A stretch of 24,818 nucleotides of DNA from CAZCTC01 sp964501335 (GTDB lineage: Bacteria; Chloroflexota; Anaerolineae; B4-G1; SLSP01): positions 1 to 24,818 of the forward strand of contig CAZCTC010000098.1 of NCBI GenBank assembly GCA_964501335.1, written 5' to 3'. The notes beneath the pieces were generated by a model. That model saw only the letters and a program-made list of their open reading frames with translations. It did not search any database and was not told the DNA's origin. Each line of letters opens with the position of its first letter. The stretch's first letter is position 1. Below are positions 1 through 7,781 of the stretch, piece after piece. The position numbers and the translations under genes were made by a program.

Positions 1-56
1 TTCGATTTGAGCACTCGGGGCTCTATTTGCACAAAACTTACGCTAACCGCACAGGC

Positions 57-166
57 CGAGAGTTTTTTGTTCATGTTTTCCAGAGCCGTTCCGGCGACAC
101 AGGCTGTCTACGGTCTACTTGCGGCGGTCTACTTTCTTTGGCCTTTTCCAGAACCGCCCCGGCGAC
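57..166 (+). repeat. Hairpin-less partial copies of the intergenic repeat
   Basis: Bases 57-79 match the block just before the hairpin in the full copies (AGAGTTTTTTGTT then CATGTTTT). The GC-rich palindrome is absent, and the sequence runs directly into a tail, TTTTCCAGAGCCGTTCCGGC, continuing to 98. The same tail recurs at 144-166 with 3 mismatches in 23 bases. Related tails (CTTTTCC and similar) follow the hairpins at 1953 and 546. I read this as a decayed or hairpin-deleted copy plus a duplicated tail. Confidence 0.45.
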
Positions 167-405
167 GAGCCCCGCTTAGCCCCTTCCCCCTCATTCCCCT
201 GCCAGCGGCACGTCTTCCAGCTCCTTTACGGTCGGAAACAGGCCCTTCTCCATTCTTAAATTCACAAGAGACCTTAAAAATCCTCAAATAATTGAGAAGC
301 CCCACAGATAAACAATTCCTCAAAGTATAAAACCACTATCCCAGCCGTCAAATAATAGACTACGAATAAATTTCCCCGCCTGTAAAAACATAAAAAAACG
401 ACCCC

Positions 406-555
406 GGTGGCGGTTCGCAGGTTTGGCAAAAAACTGCTTTTTACATCCCGCAACAGCGGTTCTCCCGGTAAAAAACGACGCGCAGAACAGACAGAAAGAG
501 TTTTTTGTTTATGTTTTGCGCGCATAAGAATGCGCGCAAAACATAGGCTTTTTCC
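406..555 (+). repeat. Intergenic repeat, copy A, with 16-bp hairpin
   Basis: The 5' part carries the shared blocks CATCCCGCAACAG (444-456), a CCCGGTAAAA block and GACGCGC (477-483). It is followed by AGAGTTTTTTGTTTATGTTTT and a perfect hairpin: left arm 510-525, loop AAGA 526-529, right arm 530-545. GGCTTTTTCCCC follows. It is the same family as 9450-9615, 10823-10981 (inverted) and 24635 to the window end. The oligo-T after the stem could let it terminate transcription on the plus strand. Confidence 0.8.
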
Positions 556-624
556 CCGTAAACCGCACGGATCGCTATATTTGCGCGTGCCGTCTGCGGC
601 GCACGAAAATATAACAAAAAAGGC

Positions 625-630
625 TATAAT
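625..630 (+). promoter_or_regulatory. -10 promoter box for the YhfC-lipoprotein gene
   Basis: There is an exact TATAAT at 625-630. Transcription would start near 637 and give a leader of about 27 bases containing an AAAGG Shine-Dalgarno at 651-655. I see no good -35 hexamer at the usual spacing, so the call rests on the -10 box and its position. Confidence 0.5.
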
Positions 631-663
631 ATCCATCCAATCGTTTCGTCAAAGGTCGAAAAC

Positions 664-1845
664 ATGAACTTGAAATCAAAACTGGTCTTTTTAATCCTGG
701 TCTTACTTCTATGTGCCGGATGCAGTACCGGCCCTTCGGCCGTCATCGAAGGCGCTGCCGTGAACGGACCCATCCATAAAACCGGCCCCGGCGAATTCAT
801 GGAATTTACCATCCCTGTCAAACAGGCCGGCGATCCCATCGGAATCGTTTACCACGGCATGATCAACCAGGGCATCCTGCGGGCGCAACTGCTCGATCCC
901 GACGGCAAAACCGTCTGGGGATACGACGCCCAACCCGGCACCTTCTCCGAAAACTGCCTCTTCACGGCACTCCCGGCCGGCAACTACACTTTCGGATTGA
1001 CCTGGGACGGCCCCGTGGAAGGCCAATACTGGCTGGAATGGGAACCGCACGCCATCCCCTCCCAAACCCTCTCCCCCATCGTCCTGCTGGGCGGTTTCGG
1101 CATGATGGCCGTCGGCATCGCCGCCGTGATCTATGCAGCGCGCCGCCGCCTGGGCTGGAGCTACCTCGGCCTGGGCGCCCTCGCCTGGACCCTCACGGTC
1201 GCCTTGAAATTTGCCTGGGCCATCCCCCTCAACACCCCCATCGCCGCCGCCCTCAGCGCCGTTCTGCCCCCCTTGCCGGCCGCCTGGCTCACCTATCTCT
1301 ATGTCGGCTCTCTGACCGGCATCTTTGAAGTCCTGGTGCTCTGGCCGGCCCTGCGTTATACCCGCCTGGGACGCGCACCCTGGCCCCGCGCCCTCTCCTT
1401 CGGCATCGGTTTCGGCGCCGTCGAAGCGTTCCTGGTAGGATGCGCCGCTGCCTTGCCCGCCATCACAGCGCTGGCAGCCCCCCAATTCTTATCGCCGGCC
1501 GCCCTGCAAAACCTCCTCATCTACCAGGACCCCCTTCACAGTCTCGCCTCCATCGCCGAGCGGATCTTGATCATCGTCGTCCATATCTTCAGCAATGTGT
1601 TGCTCTTCTACGCCATCGCCCGCCGCGAGCCGCGCTGGCTCTGGATCTCGGCTCTTTACAAAACTCTGGTCGATACGCTGGCCGCCTACGCCAGCATGAA
1701 CGGCACGGCCGCCTCGGTCGGCGGTCACTGGCTCATTGAAATGGGCATCCTGATCTTTGCCCTGGTCGGCTGGAAAGGGATACAGTGGATCCAGGCCCAT
1801 TACCCTGCTGAACCTGAGCCGGCAACGCCGGAAATTACCGCCTGA
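664..1845 (+). CDS. Lipoprotein fused to a YhfC-family intramembrane protease-like domain
   Basis: This 393-residue protein starts with a lipoprotein signal peptide ending in the lipobox LCAGC (Cys20). A beta-rich extracytoplasmic domain of about 110 residues follows (21-130); its spacing resembles a PPC-type domain (a beta-sandwich often attached to secreted proteases). About seven or eight membrane helices follow from residue 137. The membrane part carries the pattern of the YhfC family (CPBP/glutamic-type intramembrane proteases): FGIGFGAVEA with Glu254, AER at 298-300, VVHIFSN with His307, and a late Asp337. These match the polar residues expected for catalysis or metal contact, but the substrate is unknown. 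The start is the ATG with AAAGG eight bases upstream. A strong terminator lies 18 bases after the stop, so the gene is probably monocistronic. Attaching a lipoprotein head to YhfC is unusual. Family assignment is fairly sure; protease activity is inferred. Confidence 0.75.
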   Translation: MNLKSKLVFLILVLLLCAGCSTGPSAVIEGAAVNGPIHKTGPGEFMEFTIPVKQAGDPIGIVYHGMINQGILRAQLLDPDGKTVWGYDAQPGTFSENCLFTALPAGNYTFGLTWDGPVEGQYWLEWEPHAIPSQTLSPIVLLGGFGMMAVGIAAVIYAARRRLGWSYLGLGALAWTLTVALKFAWAIPLNTPIAAALSAVLPPLPAAWLTYLYVGSLTGIFEVLVLWPALRYTRLGRAPWPRALSFGIGFGAVEAFLVGCAAALPAITALAAPQFLSPAALQNLLIYQDPLHSLASIAERILIIVVHIFSNVLLFYAIARREPRWLWISALYKTLVDTLAAYASMNGTAASVGGHWLIEMGILIFALVGWKGIQWIQAHYPAEPEPATPEITA

Positions 1846-1862
1846 ACCCCTCCGCCTGTTTT

Positions 1863-1912
1863 AACATAAGCTACGCGCGTCCTGACAGGACGCGCGTAGC
1901 TTATGTTTTTTG
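1863..1912 (+). terminator. Rho-independent terminator with a 22-bp perfect stem
   Basis: Left arm 1863-1884 and right arm 1886-1907 are perfectly complementary, with a one-base centre (in practice a loop of about 5 bases). A T-run follows directly. It lies 18 bases after the stop of the YhfC-lipoprotein gene. The minus strand has no T-run after the stem, so it acts mainly on plus-strand transcripts, although the convergent alpha-2-macroglobulin gene ends only about 75 bases away. Confidence 0.85.
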
Positions 1913-1965
1913 TTTATGTTTTGGCGCGCATCAGAATGCGCGCCAAAACATAGGCCTTTTCCAGA
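1903..1965 (+). repeat. Intergenic repeat, copy E: hairpin half only
   Basis: A perfect 17-bp hairpin (left arm 1915-1931, loop CAGA 1932-1935, right arm 1936-1952) is preceded by TTTTTTG and followed by GGCCTTTTCC. The hairpin and flanks match the other copies. The 5' half (the CATCCCGC and GACGCGC blocks) is missing and is replaced by the strong terminator just upstream. Confidence 0.75.
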
Positions 1966-1984
1966 GACGCCCTTTTCCCCTTCC

Positions 1985-4900
1985 CTACGGCTGCACCACC
2001 AGAGTCGTCGGAGGCTGCTCGCCCCGCGACCCCGGATTGTAATAATCATACGCCTGCGAAGCCGGCGCCTTGGCCGTCAAGGGGAATCGCGCCCGCAATC
2101 GATAGCTAAAAGTAAAGGGCTTCCCGGCTTCCAATCCTTGCAGATAGATCAACGCCTGCCGCCCGGTCAGCTCGAACTTCTTCAACCGCCCGCCCACCAC
2201 TTCAGCCGTCAGGTCGTGGGCCACCCGCGCCTCCAGCTCATCCGTCAAAACGGTAAAGCCCGGCGGCGTCCCCAGATCGACCAGCGCCCAATCCACGGTC
2301 CCTTCCCGCAAAACCACCGTGACCGATACCCCTACCGTATCATCGACCCGCAACTGCGTCCGGTCATAGTGCACCTGAATATCCATGGCCGGCTTTTCCT
2401 CAGCGCTGATTTCCGGCAGCGCATTCCAGGGCAGATAATAGCGCACGGTCACCTGCGCCATCAACGAAGCCTGCCCCTCCACCGCCAGCTGAACCAGATT
2501 CTCTCCCGGCTTCACATCCTCAAAGGTCACCACCTGCACCACATCGTAATTTCCGGCATTGATCTGCAACGGTTCATGCCGGCTGCCGTTGAGCCCCACC
2601 GTCACCCGGGCATCCGTCTGCTCGCCGCCCGCCGTAACCGAGGCCATCAACGCCTTGAGCGAAAGGATGGTCGCCTGCGTGGAATACCAGGTCCCCCGTT
2701 CATCTTTTTGCTCCACCAGATAGTTGAGCGCCGGATTGACCAGTTCCGGATGCACATTGGCTTTGATAAAAGCATACGCCGCCAGCGCTGTGGTCTCCAG
2801 CGAAGCCGTCTGATCCGTCGATCCCATCATCGTCGCCACGCCGCTTTCCCACCAGATATTTTTCCCTTCCTGCTGCGCCATCCCGGCCAGCCGTTCCAGC
2901 GTCGATTGGGTCATCCCGTCGTCGGGCGCCCCGACCACCAACGCATTGGCCACCAACGCCAACGCATAGGGATCTTTCACCGCGCCCGCATGTTCCTGAA
3001 CATAGGCCAGACCGCGCTGCGTCACGGGCTCATCCTTATATCCGGCATGGATCAGCGCCCAGACAATATAGGCCGTCACCGGCGTCCGATCGCCTCCCAA
3101 ATTGGAAAGCGAGCTTTCGTGCACCAATCCCTGGTCGTTGGTCCAGGTACCGTCACTTTGCTGCTGCCCCATCAACCACTGGGCCGCCCGATCGACAAAA
3201 GCTTTGTCCACCGGATAGACCTGGGCCATATCGGTAAATTCCATCAACCCATAAGCCGTCAGCATCCGATCCGCCGGAGCCTCGCCGAAAAGCGAGAACC
3301 CGCCGCCGACCACCTCGAACGTCGTCAGCCGTTGGTAACCGATATTGATGTACTGCTCCGCTTTCATTCGGATCTCCGGCGTCGATTGGCCGGTGCGCTT
3401 CATATAATCCAGCACCAGCACATCGGGATAGGTACTGCTGCTGGTCTGCTCAAAACAGCCGTTCGGCATCTGCAAAATGGAATCCATCCCCTCGACCACC
3501 TGGCTCATCACACTGGGATAGATCTTCACTTCCACCTGCGCCGTCCCCGGAATGACGGCATCGGGCAGGAAAACGGTCCGTTCCTGCGTCTCAGTCAATG
3601 AACCCGACCAGGTATCCGTAAAGCGCTTGCCGTCCGGCACGATCAGCACATCGTGGGTAGCCGTGGTGGCATCGCTCAACCGCTCCCCATAGGCCCGGAC
3701 GGTCGGCCGATAGCGCCCCTGCACTGCCGTCACTTTGATCCGGAAATAGACCACGCTGACCTCATTGGGCTCCAACGCTACGGTCTTCTCCCCACCCTCC
3801 ATCAACTCAAACCAACCCGCCGGCTCCAACACCAACCGCACCGACTGCGGCTGATCCAGATAGTTGTAGACCGCCACGGGCAACGAAACCTCATCATGCT
3901 GCGTCAACGCATAGGGAAGGTCGAAATCCACAAAGAAATCCTGGAAGACCTTCAACGGCGCCGTCGCCATTCCCAGCTGCCCGCTGTCGGAATGGGCCAT
4001 GGCCGTCAACCGCCACGTCGTGATATTGTCGAAGAGCGGCAGATCCAGATGCAACCGGCCCTGTTCGTCGGTCCGCAGCTCCGGCAGCCAGACCATCGTC
4101 TCGCCGAAATTCTGCCGCAGCCGGGGCTCGGCCGCCGTTTGCGCGCCCGACTTATCGGCCGAAGCCGTTGCGGTCTCCTGACGTTCCATCTCCATGGGCG
4201 CCTCCACCGCATTGAAAAGCACCGCCTCTTCCATCGCCATCGGAGGCAGAGCGCCGTCCATCATCGGCTCTTGCATGACCACCCCGCCGGCCGGCATCCC
4301 CCCCAAACTCGAATTCATACTCATGGATAGGGCTACAACCGCAATAATCACGACCGGCGTTCCAATGCTCCAATATCCCGCCGCCAACCAGCGGCGTCCC
4401 TGGACGAACTGACCGGCTCCACTGATAAAATAGATCACCGGGAAGATCAAGGTCAACCAGGCCGCCGCCATCAGCCAGCTCTCATTAAGGGCACTGCCCA
4501 GATCGTTGCCCAGATAGACCAGCCCCCCCAGAATCAAAACATAGAAGAACCAGAGCGCCAGCACCCAGCTTCGCAATGGATCCTTCACCGCCACGGCATG
4601 GCCGAAAACCACCAACCAGCTCACGCCGCTGACACCCAGCAAAATCCACAACGACATCTCTTCCAGATATTCCCAGAGCGGCAAAGTGATGGCGCCGGCC
4701 ACCACCATAATAACCAGAGCCAGAGCCCCTACCCCCAGGCTCCGCAGAAAAACATGATCCCGCCCCATCCAGAAAAGAGTCATCATCAAGATCACCAACG
4801 GCAACGCAATCAACCAGAAAAGCCACAGATCGCCGGCTATCTGGAAATAACGCTGCTGATCTTCGTAAATTTGAGCCAACGCTTCAGAACGGGTATTGAC

Positions 4901-6868
4901 CGAGAGCGAAAAACCCGGGACGAGCAAACCGCCGGCCAGTGCTGCCTGCGCCGCGATCTGTTGATCCGCCCGAAGGGCCGCCTCCTGCTCCGGATAAATC
5001 ACGCTTTCGGTCAAAGAAAAACCATGCAGGTCGTATTTCGGGGTCAACAGCTCCTTTTCCAACAGGAAATAGACCTTCAAAAAGCCCGGGTCCTGTTCCT
5101 GTAAGGCATAGACGGCTTCGTCCACTGCCGAAAGCCCCAAGGTTGCCGGAACGGATTTGCCGTCCGCCCCCGTGATAATGAAATCCACGCCCGCCTTATC
5201 CCCCGGCGCATAGACGGTCCGATCCGGCTGAATCTTCACGCCCAGCGACTGCGGAGCATCGACAATCACCAGCCGGGTATCGCGCTGAATCTCCCCGCCC
5301 ACCGGAATCACGTAAGCATGCAAGGCCAGCGTCCCGTAAAGATCGGGCGTCAAATCGACGGCGACTTCAGCCTTGCCGTTCTGAGCCTCCAGCACCCGCG
5401 TCGACACCGTCTGGCCATCCCGCACAATATCCAGGTAAAAGCTCCCCGTCCCCTGCGTGCTGAAGACAGTCAGGGTCATCGTCTCGCCCACCTGATAAAT
5501 AGCCTTGTCCGGCCGTAACAACACCGGGCTGTAACTCTGAGTCTGGAAATCCATCTGACTCTGCGCCGTATGTCCCTGCGCATCCTGAGCCACCACCATC
5601 ACCGATTGCCAGTAAGAAGAAGGGGTATATTTCCAAACCGCCAGGCCATGGGCATCGCTCTTCAGTGAATAATTTTGCCCCTCCACCTGGATAAAAAGCG
5701 AGCAGGCCACCGGGGCCCCGTCAGGTGTGGTCGTCATAATGTAAACCAGATTTTCCACCCCGATAACAAACTCACCGCTTTCCGGCACCAGTTCGACCAA
5801 AATCCGGTCGCGGGCCACGGGAATAGCTACCTGGGTACGTTCTGTGTGCTCGGCCCCATCGGTCACCGCCGCTTCCAGAATAAATGTGCCCGTTCCCTGT
5901 TCCAACCCGCCGCCAACCAGATACTCCGGCAGCTTAAACTCAAAAGCATATTGCCCCTGGGCATCCGTCTGCCCCTCAATTTGAAAAACCTGGTTGAGCT
6001 GGACATCGAAGGTATAACCGGTCAACACCACCCGCCCCTGCTCCACCGCCTTACCGAAAAAGTATTGGGCATTCAGCGCTCCGCGCACCGTCTCGCCCGG
6101 CAGATAGAAGGAAGCCTCAGGCTGGGCCGTCAATTTGAACCGGGGCAGGACATAAGGCTGGACCAACACTGTGGTTTCAGAACTGATCCCCGCCATCTCC
6201 GCGGCAATCTTGTAATCGCCGGAATTGACCTCGTTGGCCAGCTGAAAATCGACGGCCGCCACGCCGTACACGGTGGTCGTCAGCGGCTGCTGAAAAACTT
6301 TGTTGCCGCGGGCATCCGTGACCGTCACCGTGACCGGCTGGGAGGTCGCCGGCCGCTGATCCGTCGCCCCCAACGCCAGCACCCGCATCCGAATCAGTTG
6401 CCCGGGCTGATAGATCGGCTTGTCGGTCGTCAACAGGACTTTGTAATTCCGCGAAATCTGAACCGGCTGCTCAGTCCGATCGTTTCCATGGGAAGAACGC
6501 GTCTCCACGATCAACAGGCTGTCCGGATCGGCATCCTCCGGCACCGTAAAATGCACCTGAGCCGATCCCGAAAGGTCGGTCTTCCCGGCATAAAGGGCCA
6601 CGGCCTTCCCGCCGCCCCGCGGCTGCAAAGTCACCGTAAGCCCGGCATCCGGTACCGCCGCACCGTTGCCGACCTGCCGCACCACCACCCGCAAAGCGGC
6701 CGGATTCCCCGGGCTGAGTTGATTCTGCCCATAAATCAACGTCTCTTGCTGCGGAGCCGTCTGCGGCAGATTCCGGCCATAAATCCCCAGACCTATCCCT
6801 ATACCCAGGGAAAGCACCAGGACAAGGATCACACCAACTCCAAGCCAACGTAACCATGGGCGCGACAT
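1985..6868 (-). CDS. Membrane-anchored thioester alpha-2-macroglobulin with a six-helix membrane insertion
   Basis: This 1627-residue protein belongs to the bacterial alpha-2-macroglobulins, which are thought to trap attacking proteases at the cell surface. An N-terminal helix (about 9-30) anchors it; there is no lipobox. Macroglobulin domains follow, with the family motif TDKPIYQPGQ at 148-157 and a related VYAPGD motif near 555. The A2M core begins near RQNFGETMVW (918-927). The thioester site PNGCFEQ has Cys1138 and Gln1141, so the reactive bond can form; a helical thioester domain and C-terminal beta domains follow. Residues 681-849 form six membrane helices inserted between the two halves, followed by a Met-rich linker (852-915). 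Loop charges place both flanking halves outside the cell. The start has a strong AGGAGG just upstream. No penicillin-binding protein gene lies beside it, unlike the E. coli yfhM-pbpC pair. Family assignment is certain; the role of the insertion is unknown. Confidence 0.93.
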   Translation of the reverse strand: MSRPWLRWLGVGVILVLVLSLGIGIGLGIYGRNLPQTAPQQETLIYGQNQLSPGNPAALRVVVRQVGNGAAVPDAGLTVTLQPRGGGKAVALYAGKTDLSGSAQVHFTVPEDADPDSLLIVETRSSHGNDRTEQPVQISRNYKVLLTTDKPIYQPGQLIRMRVLALGATDQRPATSQPVTVTVTDARGNKVFQQPLTTTVYGVAAVDFQLANEVNSGDYKIAAEMAGISSETTVLVQPYVLPRFKLTAQPEASFYLPGETVRGALNAQYFFGKAVEQGRVVLTGYTFDVQLNQVFQIEGQTDAQGQYAFEFKLPEYLVGGGLEQGTGTFILEAAVTDGAEHTERTQVAIPVARDRILVELVPESGEFVIGVENLVYIMTTTPDGAPVACSLFIQVEGQNYSLKSDAHGLAVWKYTPSSYWQSVMVVAQDAQGHTAQSQMDFQTQSYSPVLLRPDKAIYQVGETMTLTVFSTQGTGSFYLDIVRDGQTVSTRVLEAQNGKAEVAVDLTPDLYGTLALHAYVIPVGGEIQRDTRLVIVDAPQSLGVKIQPDRTVYAPGDKAGVDFIITGADGKSVPATLGLSAVDEAVYALQEQDPGFLKVYFLLEKELLTPKYDLHGFSLTESVIYPEQEAALRADQQIAAQAALAGGLLVPGFSLSVNTRSEALAQIYEDQQRYFQIAGDLWLFWLIALPLVILMMTLFWMGRDHVFLRSLGVGALALVIMVVAGAITLPLWEYLEEMSLWILLGVSGVSWLVVFGHAVAVKDPLRSWVLALWFFYVLILGGLVYLGNDLGSALNESWLMAAAWLTLIFPVIYFISGAGQFVQGRRWLAAGYWSIGTPVVIIAVVALSMSMNSSLGGMPAGGVVMQEPMMDGALPPMAMEEAVLFNAVEAPMEMERQETATASADKSGAQTAAEPRLRQNFGETMVWLPELRTDEQGRLHLDLPLFDNITTWRLTAMAHSDSGQLGMATAPLKVFQDFFVDFDLPYALTQHDEVSLPVAVYNYLDQPQSVRLVLEPAGWFELMEGGEKTVALEPNEVSVVYFRIKVTAVQGRYRPTVRAYGERLSDATTATHDVLIVPDGKRFTDTWSGSLTETQERTVFLPDAVIPGTAQVEVKIYPSVMSQVVEGMDSILQMPNGCFEQTSSSTYPDVLVLDYMKRTGQSTPEIRMKAEQYINIGYQRLTTFEVVGGGFSLFGEAPADRMLTAYGLMEFTDMAQVYPVDKAFVDRAAQWLMGQQQSDGTWTNDQGLVHESSLSNLGGDRTPVTAYIVWALIHAGYKDEPVTQRGLAYVQEHAGAVKDPYALALVANALVVGAPDDGMTQSTLERLAGMAQQEGKNIWWESGVATMMGSTDQTASLETTALAAYAFIKANVHPELVNPALNYLVEQKDERGTWYSTQATILSLKALMASVTAGGEQTDARVTVGLNGSRHEPLQINAGNYDVVQVVTFEDVKPGENLVQLAVEGQASLMAQVTVRYYLPWNALPEISAEEKPAMDIQVHYDRTQLRVDDTVGVSVTVVLREGTVDWALVDLGTPPGFTVLTDELEARVAHDLTAEVVGGRLKKFELTGRQALIYLQGLEAGKPFTFSYRLRARFPLTAKAPASQAYDYYNPGSRGEQPPTTLVVQP

Positions 6869-7050
6869 CTTTCCTCCTCCTTACTCAAAGCATCCTGAAA
6901 ACAACCTTAGGGGAAAACACGAAGGTAAGGTTTGTGATGGTAGATAGGACGTTGCATAACTTCCACCGGTTCCCAACCCATTTCCTTCCATTGCAACTTT
7001 ACTTCCTCCGCTGCGTATTTCAACAAACAAACAAACAACTGCACCGCTTG

Positions 7051-7079
7051 TTTTTAAGGGGGGCAACTCAGGTTATAAT
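7051..7079 (+). promoter_or_regulatory. Promoter of the envelope-protein cluster
   Basis: An exact TATAAT lies at 7074-7079, and a TTTTTA hexamer at 7051-7056 gives 17-base spacing. Transcription would start near 7086, about 55 bases before the ATG at 7141. The -35 is a poor match. The rest of the 272-base divergent gap (6869-7140) shows no hairpin or repeat copy, and I could not find a convincing minus-strand promoter for the alpha-2-macroglobulin gene. Confidence 0.55.
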
Positions 7080-7140
7080 AGGCACAATCGAAAATACCCC
7101 GCCGCACAACCCGTATAAATAGCAGGCTAAGGAGGCTGAC

Positions 7141-7662
7141 ATGGAACACAAACGCAACCCCGGACTGGTCTGGGGGATCATCTTAATCGCCATGGGTGTC
7201 TTTTTCTTCGTGGCCCAGGCCTATCCAGGACTGGCAGAACAGTTTTTCAGCGAACATGGCTGGCCCCTGCTGATCGTCGGCCTGGGAGGAATCTTTTTAA
7301 TCCTCGGTCTGCTGACCAATACCCCGGGACTGTTCGTTCCAGCTTGCATTATCGGCGGCTTAGGCGCCCTGCTCTACTGGCAAAACTACACCGGTCGCTG
7401 GGAAAGCTGGGCTTACACCTGGGCCTTGCTCCCCGGCTTCAGCGGTATGGGTATCATTCTTATGGGCATCTGGACCCGCCGTGGACGCATTATCCGCAGC
7501 GGTCTCTGGACGCTGACGACAAGTCTAATCCTTTTTGCCCTTTTTGCATCGGCCTTCTCAAACATCACCCTGTTGGAACGCTACTGGCCTTTGTTGATCA
7601 TCGCTCTGGGTTTCATGCTCTTGATCCAATCCGTTTTTGGCCGCCGCCGCCATGAAGAATAA
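7141..7662 (+). CDS. LiaI/LiaF-type small multi-pass membrane protein (DUF5668-like)
   Basis: This 173-residue protein is almost all membrane helices: about 10-27, 40-62, 65-83, 95-112, 122-140 and 145-162. Short glycine-rich turns (GLVWGIILIAMGVFFF near the start, LLIIALGFMLLIQS near the end) are typical of the LiaI/LiaF-like transmembrane families. It ends in a basic tail (GRRRHEE). Members often sit beside LiaF or PspC-type stress proteins and sense or damp envelope damage, but this protein has no catalytic motif and its role is not known. The start has AAGGAGG five bases before the ATG. The next gene, 119 bases on, encodes a LiaF-like protein, which supports a shared envelope role. Confidence 0.6.
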   Translation: MEHKRNPGLVWGIILIAMGVFFFVAQAYPGLAEQFFSEHGWPLLIVGLGGIFLILGLLTNTPGLFVPACIIGGLGALLYWQNYTGRWESWAYTWALLPGFSGMGIILMGIWTRRGRIIRSGLWTLTTSLILFALFASAFSNITLLERYWPLLIIALGFMLLIQSVFGRRRHEE

Positions 7663-7781
7663 GCAACCGTCGGTCGGAATTACGACAACCCAGGCTTTTT
7701 TCTCTCACGTTTTTCTGGACACCCACGCAGGTCGATAATTTTCTTCCTGTCTACTGGCTACTTTTAAATAAGGAGATTTGT

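Larger units (their letters stand above)
1..663. other. Non-coding region with repeat copies upstream of the YhfC-lipoprotein gene
   Basis: I see no convincing protein gene here. The reading frames present are short, start with rare codons and resemble no family. The region holds a hairpin-less partial repeat copy (57-98), a second short copy of the same tail (144-166), one near-complete repeat copy (406-555), and the promoter of the following gene (-10 box at 625-630). The stretch from about 260 to 400 is AT-rich and shows nothing I can name. Confidence 0.6.

Noticed and set aside
191..253. Minus-strand 20-codon frame MEKGLFPTVKELEDVPLAGE
   Set aside because: The peptide looks protein-like and might be the tail of a lost gene, but it has no ribosome-binding site and an in-frame stop eleven codons upstream; too short to call.
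7..291. 94-residue open frame at the left edge
   Set aside because: It starts at TTG with no ribosome-binding site, overlaps repeat sequence, and has a low-complexity Pro/Ala/Arg-rich translation resembling no protein family.
1910..3601. 563-residue plus-strand open frame opposite the alpha-2-macroglobulin gene
   Set aside because: It is rich in His, Arg, Pro and Gln, typical of the antisense of a GC-rich gene, and matches no family. The frame at 5675-6853 is the same kind of shadow.
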